A stretch of 64,000 nt of DNA from Dolomedes plantarius. Lineage: Eukaryota; Arthropoda; Arachnida; Araneae; Dolomedidae. The stretch spans positions 106,082,315-106,146,314 of the forward strand of contig OU015496.1 of the NCBI GenBank assembly GCA_907164885.2, read 5' to 3'. Position numbers and translations under genes: made by a program. Positions 57,101 through 64,000 of this stretch are shown here, in pieces; the stretch's first letter is position 1, and each line of letters starts with the position of its first letter. The notes under the pieces were generated by a model. The model was not told the DNA's origin, searched no databases, and worked only from the letters and a program-made list of their open reading frames with translations.

Positions 57101-58225
57101 TATTTTTCTTACAATTCCTTCTAAAGATTCGCACTGAAAAGATATTTCACCGATCCCTTGCGAATTAAGTTTTGTTCCATCTGCAATAGTTACAACTTGT
57201 TTGTGTTTTTCATTTAACTGAGAGAAAAAACTCTTGTCATAGAACATATGACTTGTAGCACCACTATCAAAAATTACGGTATATTTGCATTCATTTTTCT
57301 CACTTGCTGTTAGCACAAAGTGGTCTGCGGAATTTATCCCCTCTTGCTTCAAAACTTTTTCGTCCGATTGATTCTTTTTATTTTGTTTCCCACTGATATC
57401 CGAAGATAGCTGCAATTCAGCTTGAAATAATTTATGATTATTTTTTGACGTGCTAGGTGGCGGCGGACGATGATATTCCGAGTCATTTCCTTTTTGAATT
57501 TTGTGGTTTTGATGCACTCGATTTCCGGTTTTATTGCGTTTCAGATAAAAGCATTGCTCGCGATCGTGACCTTTCCGGTTGCAAAATGTACAGAATTTTA
57601 ATTTCGTTTTCTCACTATACCCCTTTAATGCGAGTGAATCGAATTTTTGGTTAGCTTGTCTCATTTCAACGCGTCTGGAATATTCATCTATCAATTTATT
57701 TTTCACATATTCTAGCGATAACTCTTGTTCAGATTTGCTTTCGATAGCTGTAATTAAGGGGTCATAAGAAATTGGTAGCGAACATAACAGAATCGCGATC
57801 AAATTATTTTCTTTTATTTCTTCCCCTATACTGCGTAATTTCTCATGTAAAATCAAAACTTCCTGGATATGTTCTTGCATTTTGGTTGTTTCTTTATATT
57901 TAATGGAGTATAATTTTCTCAGAAGAAAAAGTTTATTTGTTAAATTTACTCGTTCGTGTACTCCTTTTAACTTTTGCCATGTTTCTCGAGCAGATTGAGC
58001 ATGCAATACATGAATTATTTGTGAATCCGAAATATTTAAACATATTAACGCCTTGGCGTTTCTGTCATTTTTTAACCATGCAGGAGTTTCGGTTTCCGGT
58101 TTCTCTTCAAATACAACGTCGTAGAGACCCTCTTTTATTAGAATCTGTTCTATTTTAAATTTCCACACAGAATAATTATTATCAGTAAGCTTATCAATGA
58201 GATGATGGTCTTTTAAGCTCGACAT
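54149..58225 (-). CDS. Copia gag-pol polyprotein, 1358 aa
   Basis: The first ATG is at 58225 (MSSLKDHHLIDKL). The frame is unbroken to the stop inside the 3' LTR. Gag (about 1-230) ends with a CCHC knuckle (C212, C215, H220, C225). The protease has DSGATSHM near 320. The integrase has HHCC residues H460, H465, C494 and C497 and a D525, D588, E624 triad with 35 residues between the last two. The GYDLRSTGYRIY segment follows. RT carries IDIKTAFLNGNLNEEIFM near 939-956 and catalytic YVDD at 1022-1025. RNase H includes SDADWGQDPQDRKSTSGYIF and FEDNQSTIKLIESEKHHSRT. The order protease-integrase-RT-RNase H is the Copia order. Gag and pol share one frame, so their ratio would need splicing or processing rather than frameshifting. 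Confidence 0.97.
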   Translation of the reverse strand: MSSLKDHHLIDKLTDNNYSVWKFKIEQILIKEGLYDVVFEEKPETETPAWLKNDRNAKALICLNISDSQIIHVLHAQSARETWQKLKGVHERVNLTNKLFLLRKLYSIKYKETTKMQEHIQEVLILHEKLRSIGEEIKENNLIAILLCSLPISYDPLITAIESKSEQELSLEYVKNKLIDEYSRRVEMRQANQKFDSLALKGYSEKTKLKFCTFCNRKGHDREQCFYLKRNKTGNRVHQNHKIQKGNDSEYHRPPPPSTSKNNHKLFQAELQLSSDISGKQNKKNQSDEKVLKQEGINSADHFVLTASEKNECKYTVIFDSGATSHMFYDKSFFSQLNEKHKQVVTIADGTKLNSQGIGEISFQCESLEGIVRKIKLVNVLYVPELDSNLLSVQAVANKGYVVTFEDDVCTVRKGDEIIIDARFGRGLYRINIKPVEEKLFSVSETPVLCTNNNCILKWHKRLGHRNLETVKKIVREDLVWGITINNCSHSLECPTCIKAKLSEKPYPKYPSHRSEQVLDLIHTDVCGPMEVDSLGGMRYFVTFIDDFSRYTQIYFMSSKKEVFDKLKEYVASTTNKFRLTIKAVKSDNGKEYCNEAVDRHLKELGIAAQTTVPYSPAQNGVAERKNRSIVEMTRALLIDANMPKTFWAEAAATAVYLQNRLPTKSTEKTPYEMWNGRRPNLSHLKKFGCKAYFHIHKQKRRKLDEKAEEGVFVGYDLRSTGYRIYTGGRRIVVSRTVKFLENSNPSHSNNENSNGRYDLVQFNLPQPQHDDNDDIPEEGSEDENRDSEIPTQSTRSSERKNKGIPPERYGYKIKNESQAFITENKDPQSYNEVLCLPQEEKQEWFKAMQNELDSLKRNHTYELTELPNGKHVVGNKWVFKRKRGDNGKIKYKARLVAKGFTQKYGTDYDETFSPVVKDTTIRSFLTWAAYNKAKVHQIDIKTAFLNGNLNEEIFMKQPDVFEQDNRVCKLKKSIYGLKQAARCWNEEIEKTLKNLKFVQSEADPCLFFKGSNNDRINLIVYVDDILISSKEENLIRQVIEDIKKNYEITDLGEAKHFLGIEIIREDDGSFLLSQRKKINQLVNEFQLQDAKPTNIPMETNYYGQQKEENRLTSNDQYRQAVGTLLYISSVTRPDIAAATHILSRRNNNPRQKDWNGVKKIIRYLKTTEDLGLRIASGSFPNLSVYSDADWGQDPQDRKSTSGYIFFLGKSCIAWSSRKQTCVSLSSAEAEYVALSQAMQELSWLLKLTDDLNISQRLPIKVFEDNQSTIKLIESEKHHSRTKHIDTKYHHIRDLYKRNIIDLFYLPTEKMTADILTKPLPKPKFQICRDHMQLVQVSIAKGGNMLGKNKDIRFCSET
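54193..54207 (-). other. Polypurine tract of the Copia element
   Basis: AAAAGGGGGAAATA on the minus strand, directly before the 3' LTR and overlapping the pol reading frame. Confidence 0.8.
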
Positions 58226-58368
58226 TTTCAAAACAGTTTATAATTAACAGTTCAAAAAGTTGATAAAAAAAAGTTCAAGAATCGAAACTGTATAAAAAAC
58301 ATAATGCACTTCAATATACTGTGGAGATTATAAAGGTTCAGTTCATCGATTCAGTCTCATAATCAAAA

Positions 58369-58742
58369 TGTTGGACTTTGTCCGAAGGCGTGCAGATTCG
58401 TAGATGTAGAATATTAAAGGTTTTCTTACCTTTGGTATGTTGTCAAAAAAGGTTGAGAGATCTCTTGGTGATACTGGATTCACAGGAATGAAAGATAGCT
58501 AATCTTGTGGACGTAAGAAAAGAAATCTTTATTAAACAAAAAGTAACATTACTGACTATCTGAGTAAATAATAAAAGAAGAAGCATTCGTTGAATGCATG
58601 CGACACGTTAGCCGCGTACAACACACTCGCTAACCGTCTCTTAGGGAAGAGCAGTTTTTTGGTTCATTTATCGTAGTGCAGTAGCGCTACCTGGTGAGTC
58701 AAGTTTCAGAGCAAAATCTGATATCCTTGTTCTTTCCCAACA
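58369..58742 (-). repeat. 5' LTR of the Copia element
   Basis: The same 374-bp sequence as 53819-54192, with two base differences noted (AAATTAACATT versus AAAGTAACATT, and GAATCCATG versus GAATGCATG). About 143 nt separate it from the gag ATG. I could not assign the primer-binding tRNA. Confidence 0.95.
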
Positions 58743-58747
58743 AATTA

Positions 58748-59148
58748 TATCAAAAATTGGCCTACTTAAAAATGTTCCATGCGCATTTCTTTTGCATATA
58801 ATATCGTAATTTTTATTTACAGGACACCTTATAGAACTAACAATGAAACTTATTGCTTATTTTAAGCATTCATTAAAAATATAAAGAGAAAAAATAATAA
58901 CAGTGAAAACGCCCTTTTAATTAAGCAAAATACCTCTAAATTTTCAAGTACAAAATTTAGAAATTCTGAGCTACGAAGCATAATTATTTTCAATAAGATT
59001 TATTTGATATACAGTTAAGTATATAAAACTTAAATTTCAAAGCAATACGATACTTAGAAATGCGCCTGGAGCAGTTTGAATATTCGTATGACATGAAAAT
59101 TTTTATTTTGAGGAAAACACATTTAAAGTTATTGCTATTAGTAACCAC
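58748..59148. other. No supported feature
   Basis: AT-rich spacer between the Copia and the third BEL element. Nothing recognised. Confidence 0.5.
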
Positions 59149-59375
59149 TGTAGAAAATTGTATCGAGAGGGCGCTGCGACGCCCGTAGAGAGGGAGAAGT
59201 TTTTCGCTTCTCAGTTGGTCCCTCGCTCTCGTAAAACAGGGTCATGTAACCCCCCATTGGAATCCCTATCTGGGGAAACATTTTTCTATTTATGTTTACA
59301 ATTGTTTAATGTTACAAATAAACCGAAAAAGACAAAGCTTCGTAGTCGTCAATTTGTAGTAGTTCGTCATAAATT
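59149..59375 (+). repeat. Probable 5' LTR of the third BEL element
   Basis: It begins TGTAGAAAATTGTATCGAG and is followed by a TGGTGTGTCGGCCGG sequence that fits a primer-binding site near 59381. AATAAACC near 59320 may be its polyadenylation signal. The matching 3' LTR is not in the window, so the borders are approximate. Confidence 0.55.
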
Positions 59376-59801
59376 CGATAGTGGTGTGTCGGCCGGAAAT
59401 TTCGTCTACCCAATAGTCGCCTTCTACTACTAAATAGTGTCAAGAAAATTTGTTGTCGTTCCACGTTAAAAATTCGTTAAGTGGACATTGTGCCTTTGTG
59501 TTGAATCGGGATTGTCGTAATTGGACTTTTTTTGTGCTCATCGGTGTTCGTTTTCGAAGTGTGTTCAAGTCGTCGTTTTGGGTGAGAAATTTTTGTTGAA
59601 ATTTTTGTTGAAAGTTTTGTTGAATTGGTTTATTGTGACATTGTTTTGATTGTCGTTAGTTATTTTGTCGACTTTGCCATTCTGTTTTCGTTAGTTTGGT
59701 TTCGTTTAATTGTTAGAAATTGTTGTAGTAATTGTGTTAGAAATTGTTGTAGTTGAGGTTGATTTTGTAATATTTGTTGCTTTGTGTTAGCGATTGTCAA
59801 A

Positions 59802-60971
59802 ATGTCGAAATTGATAAAGCTCAAAACCAAACGGGATGTTCATAGAGAACAATTAACAAAGATAATTGACAAAATTGATAATTATTTGTTAGAACCGGAT
59901 CTGAATCCTGATGTCTGTGAGTCTTTGTTTGAACAGTTAATTAGTAAAAGTGAAATTTTGAGTATGTTAAATGATGACATAGATAAACTAATTAATGATG
60001 AGGATGAAATAAGGGCTGAAGTTTTAACTGTAGACGAATATTGTGAAAAGGTAATTTCTGCAAAAATTAAATTGCAAAATAAAATTAAATCGTTAAACTT
60101 AAATTCTACCACTGAACATAGAACCACTGAAAATTCGTTACCATCGAAAACTCGTGTAGAAATTACTGCTAAACTTCCCAAATTGTCTATTGCAAAATTC
60201 TATGGAGAGCCGTCCGAATTTCTTGAATTCTGGAATCAATTTGAAAATTCAATCCACAATAACCCAAATTTAAATGAAGTTGATAAATTTTGCTATTTAA
60301 AGTCCATGTTAGGCGGGAAGGCTCTCTGCAGCATAAAGGGGTTTTCAATTAATAAAGAAAATTACGCGCAAGCAATTAAGTTGATTTCTGAAACTTTTGG
60401 CGAAAGGGATATTTTAATAAACTCGCACATCTCAAATTTGCTTAATATTAAACCAGTCAAAAATTCTTCTAACGTTCAGGCTTTGCGTAACTTGTATTTC
60501 GATTGTCAAACACAGATTCGGTGTTTGCAAAGTCTGGGAATAGATTCCGAAACATACACTACTCTTTTGACAAACATAATCTTGAAAAATCTCCCACATG
60601 ATATAACGTTAGAATTTGCTAAAGTCAGCTCAGATAAATGTCATGATCTTCAAGAGTTAATGAGCTTCTTGTACAAAGCGGTGAGTGCGAGGGAAAAAGC
60701 TCAGCGAATCCAAGGTCACTCCACCCCTAAATTCTCCCCATTGCTACTCAGAGGGGGGTCCAACTCTCAGCCGAATCGCATGAATAAGTCAGCTTTGGAA
60801 CTTCACGCCAATGTTTCGAAGAGCGCGAATTCTAGCAGGTGTCTTTTTTGCAATGACTCACAGCATGGGAGCTCAGAGTGTGATATTTTGACTCTCCAGG
60901 AGAGGAGAGATCAGCTAGTCCGTGAAAAACGTTGTCTGATGTGTTGTAAGATTAACTGTTTCGTAAAATGA
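59802..60971 (+). CDS. gag: Third BEL gag, ending at a premature TGA
   Basis: The first ATG is at 59802 (MSKLIKLKTKRDVHREQL), giving 389 codons. The N-terminal third is charged and probably helical. The central DUF1759-type gag domain starts at LPKLSIAKFYGEPSEFLEFW and includes MLGGKALCSIKGF and HISNLLNIKPV. The first zinc knuckle CLFCNDSQHGSSEC lies near the end. TGA at 60969-60971 truncates the second knuckle. The same frame stays open to a TAG near 61162 and encodes CSFCKGRHAKAIC, so the stop is a point mutation in gag rather than its natural end. Confidence 0.88.
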   Translation: MSKLIKLKTKRDVHREQLTKIIDKIDNYLLEPDLNPDVCESLFEQLISKSEILSMLNDDIDKLINDEDEIRAEVLTVDEYCEKVISAKIKLQNKIKSLNLNSTTEHRTTENSLPSKTRVEITAKLPKLSIAKFYGEPSEFLEFWNQFENSIHNNPNLNEVDKFCYLKSMLGGKALCSIKGFSINKENYAQAIKLISETFGERDILINSHISNLLNIKPVKNSSNVQALRNLYFDCQTQIRCLQSLGIDSETYTTLLTNIILKNLPHDITLEFAKVSSDKCHDLQELMSFLYKAVSAREKAQRIQGHSTPKFSPLLLRGGSNSQPNRMNKSALELHANVSKSANSSRCLFCNDSQHGSSECDILTLQERRDQLVREKRCLMCCKINCFVK

Positions 60972-61154
60972 TACAAGGGGCCAACATGTAGCTTTTGTAA
61001 GGGTCGCCACGCCAAAGCCATTTGCTTTAAACTCGAGAATGACAAGAAGCCGAGAGTGGAGGTTGAGAATGACGTGTCATTAAACCATGTGGTGAATGAT
61101 TTGAGTGGGGTTTTGTTGCAGTGCGTTAAAGCAGAAATAGTGGTTGGAAAAAAT

Positions 61155-64000
61155 CGAGATTAGCCTTAGTTTTGTTTGATAATGGTGCACAACGTAGTTT
61201 TATCCGAAAAAGTGTGTCGGAGAAACTAGGTTTAAAGGTTTTGGGTTCCGAAAATTTGAAAATTTATTCGTTTGGTGCTAAGGCTCCTAGTACCGAAATT
61301 TGTAGCAGAGTAGAGATAGTTTTAAAAAATGTGTTGAATGGAGAGGAGTTTATCGTTGAAGCGCTAGAGGTCGAGGAAATATCAAACGCTGTTGTGAAAC
61401 TTCCTAGTAAAGAGGTGTCGGAAAAAATGAAGTCTAAGGGATTTGTGTTGACATGTTCAGATGAGTCATCAGACAAGTCTATTTCGCTATTGATAGGATC
61501 GGACCACTACTGGAATTTAACTAGAGGGGTAGAAAGGTTGAATTCTTCGTTAGTGGCAGTTGAAACTTGTTTAGGGTGGTCGCTTCATGGGAGATATGGT
61601 GAGGCTGACGAACTTACATCTGTCAATCTGGTCCTCAATCAAGAAGAGTCAATTTCGGCAGAATTGAGAAGGTTTTGGGAGTTGGAGAGTTTAGGTGTAC
61701 AGGATTGTGACTCAGGTGTTGATATTAGGGATCAGGAGATGATTAGAGAGTTCAATGAGTCGATTCGTTTTGTTGATGGGCGCTATCGTGAAATATTGCC
61801 GTGGAGGTCGGGTGTGAAGGATGGTTTAGAGGATAATATAGGAGTTGCTCGTAAACGGTTTGAGGGATTGACTCGCAAGTTTAAGATGGATAGCAGGTTT
61901 TTCGATGAGTACAAAGGTGTTGTTGATGAATATTTGAGAGAAGGTATCGTTGAAAAAACTTCTCTAAAAAATCCGGAAGAAAGATCATTTTATTTGCCCC
62001 ATCATGCTGTCATACGGAAAGACAAAACAACTAGTCGAGTACGCATAGTATTCGATGGATCTGCACATGACAAAGAGAAAATATCTCTCAATGACTGTTT
62101 GCACGCAGGTCCGAACTTGCATCCCAACATATTCGAATTGCTTTTGAAATTTCGACAGAATGCTGTTGCGTTCACAGCTGATGTAAAGTCGGCTTTTCTG
62201 CAAATTGAATTGGATGAATCAGATCGTCAATTCACTCGTTTCTTCTGGGTTGATGATCCTAATGAACAACCATTTGTGCTCAACTTCACGCGGGTTCTCT
62301 TTGGGCTAACATCGAGTCCATACCTTCTTGCAGCCACTCTGAAGTACCATTTTCAGAAATACCACGAACAACTGCCAGCTACATCGAATCTACTTTTGAA
62401 TTGTGTCTACGTCGACGATCTAGTAGGAGGAAGAGAAGAGGTTTCAGATGCTCTGAAAACCTCATTAGAAAGTGTAAAAATATTCAGTGATGCTGGAATG
62501 GTACTCAGAAAGTGGACAACTAATTCATCCGAACTTCGTGAATTGTGGAGAGCCAACATTCAAATCGAACAGCCGGACACTCTTGTTCGTTCTGGCTTAT
62601 CGTCGAAGGTCTTAGGTTTGGCCTGGGATCCAGATAGTGATACGATATACTTTTCCACCACAGAACTTATGAAATTCGTATCTCGCAGAATAGACACCAA
62701 ACGTTTTATTCTACAAATTGTCGGTAGACTCTTCGACCCGATTGGTTTCCTCGGACCGTTCATTGTAAGGGTGAAGTGTCTACTTCAAGAACTGTGGACA
62801 TTGGGTTTGGACTGGGGCCAAGAATTGCCAGACAAACTGACTCATAAGTGGCACTTGTAGTGCAAGGATGTAGAACAATTGACCAATGTCAAGATTCCAA
62901 GATATTATCTTTTCGAGCTTAATTGTGAATTTGTATCATTTGAACTTCATTGTTTTTCAGATGCATCGTTAGCAGCTTATGGAACTGTGCTGTACTTGAG
63001 AAGTGTTTCTGCTGACGGTAAGGTAATCACAAGTTTCATATGCTCAAAGAGCAGGGTAGCCCCATTGAAAACTATAACCTTGCCGAGACTGGAATTAATG
63101 GGAGCATTGTTATCTGCTAGGTTAGTTAAAGACGTGAAAGAATGCTTGAAATTTGATACTAAATGTTTTTATTGGAGTGATTCTCAGATAACACTTTTTT
63201 GGATTTAGGGTAAATCTAGCAAATACAAACCCTTTGTAAAAAATAGGGTTGAAGAAATCCAATCTTTAACTGAACCTGGCAGATGGCATTTTTGCCCTGG
63301 TAAACAGAACCCAGCTGATGTGCTATCTAGGGGTATGTCCGCCACAGACTTGGCTGAAAGTTCATTGTGGTGGTATGGACCGCCGTGGTTGAGACAACCA
63401 CCAGAATTTTGGCCCCCGTGTGAAAAATTTGATTCTGAATATTTTGAACCTAATTGTGATCTTGAATTGAGAAAAAACTGTGAAGTAATTGTGCAAAATA
63501 ATTGTATTTCAGAGAACGAAGGGTTTATTTTGAATTTGAACAATTTTTCTAATTTAATGAAAGTTTTAAGAATTACTGCATTGGTTAATCGTTTTATCGC
63601 GAAATTGAAGCATTTAGAATATGAAAATGGTCCACTTACTGCAACTGAATTAGAAATTGCAGAAAATACTTGGATAAAGTTCGAACAGTCTCTAGCCTAT
63701 CCTTCGGAATTGCATTGTTTGAAAACTGGCAAGCCAGTTCCCACCGAATCGAAAATCTTTAGCTTAGCCCCATTCTTAGACAATAACGGAATACTTCCTT
63801 TAAAGGGGAGGATTGAGCAGGGTGAATTATCTGAGAATGAAATTCATCCTTTTATTTTGCCTAAATCAAAATTTGTAGAATTATTGATAATTAGAGAACA
63901 TAGCAAAATTTTACATGGTGGGGTGTCAGCTACTTTGGCAAAAATTCGTACAAAATTTTGGATTGTGAAGGGTAGGCAAGAGGTAAGGAAAATTTTGAAT
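61155..64000 (+). pseudogene. pol: Third BEL pol: protease, RT, RNase H, integrase start
   Basis: The pol frame begins after a one-base shift at an A run near 61149-61154. The protease active site is LFDNGAQRSFIRKSVSEKLG. The linker has LLIGSDHYWNLTRGVERL. RT (VRIVFDGSAHDKEKISLNDC, FTADVKSAFLQIELDESD) has catalytic YVDDLVGG at 62408 onward. A TAG at 62858 interrupts before RNase H (HCFSDASLAAYGTVLYLR, LPRLELMGALLSARLV). A second TAG lies at 63206. Beyond it the frame is open to the window end through RWHFCPGKQNPADVLSRG and the integrase zinc-domain start HSKILHGGVSATLAKIRTKF. With only two in-frame stops, this copy died recently or is affected by read errors. Confidence 0.9.

Larger units (their letters stand above)
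53819..58742 (-). mobile_element. Young, apparently intact Ty1/Copia retrotransposon
   Basis: 4,924 bp, with 374-bp LTRs at 58369-58742 (5') and 53819-54192 (3') and an exact 5-bp duplication AATTA (53814-53818 and 58743-58747). By eye the LTRs differ at two positions. The single open frame covers gag, protease, integrase, RT and RNase H with all catalytic residues visible. This makes it the most recent retroelement insertion in the window and possibly competent to move. Confidence 0.96.
59149..64000 (+). mobile_element. Third BEL/Pao element, cut by the window end
   Basis: A 5' LTR (about 59149-59375), a leader, gag, protease, RT, RNase H and the start of integrase are in order. The 3' part is outside the window. 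It is much better preserved than the two BEL elements at 24-36 kb. There is one homopolymer frame break, and single stop codons at 60969-60971, 62858-62860 and 63206-63208. Confidence 0.9.

Overview
The window is eukaryotic, AT-rich and almost entirely made of transposable elements. No ordinary host gene is visible. BEL/Pao, Copia, Ty3/Gypsy, piggyBac and hAT sequences plus tRNA-like repeats fit an arthropod. A spider or other chelicerate is my inference, since nothing in the window proves it.

Layout. (1) 1-20.8 kb is a three-level nest. A minus-strand piggyBac-like pseudogene (pieces at about 1620-1763 and 19290-20373) is split by a minus-strand Ty3/Gypsy LTR retrotransposon (1764-19289, LTRs of 452 and 456 bp, 4-bp target duplication GTGC). 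That element is itself split by an 11,160-bp palindromic element (7014-18173, 6-bp target duplication TATACT). The palindrome has about 4.2-kb inverted arms around a 2.76-kb loop holding one intact unrecognised gene (12776-13735, 319 aa). (2) 20.4-24.4 kb holds degraded dispersed repeats. (3) 24423-36624 is a BEL/Pao element (TSD CTTGA) interrupted in gag by a second BEL/Pao element (25503-31643, TSD ACCCG). Both are badly frameshifted. (4) 36.8-53.7 kb holds small DNA transposons, several with exact ends and target duplications: hAT remnants (39317-40264, 41018-41737), hAT MITEs (44524-44652, 52565-52842), a piggyBac pseudogene with an apparent intron (42398-44458) and a TTAA-flanked element (51838-53646). 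Between them lie tandem repeats and unannotated DNA. (5) 53819-58742 is a young, apparently intact Copia element: LTRs of equal length (374 bp) that differ at two positions by eye, TSD AATTA, and one 1358-codon gag-pol frame. (6) From about 59149 to the window end is a third, more recent but stop-containing BEL/Pao element cut by the window edge.

Two points stand out. The palindromic element has Polinton/Maverick-like ends (6-bp TSD, AG...CT termini) but none of the polinton genes. Instead it carries an unknown cysteine-rich protein gene, a cluster of CTCF-like motifs, a CRE palindrome and a pol III promoter-like tRNA relic in each arm. Second, the Ty3/Gypsy element has integrase upstream of reverse transcriptase. 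That is the Copia-like order known for Gmr1-type Gypsy elements, which were first described from deuterostomes.

Many frame breaks in the retroelements sit at A/T homopolymers, so some may be assembly errors rather than true mutations.
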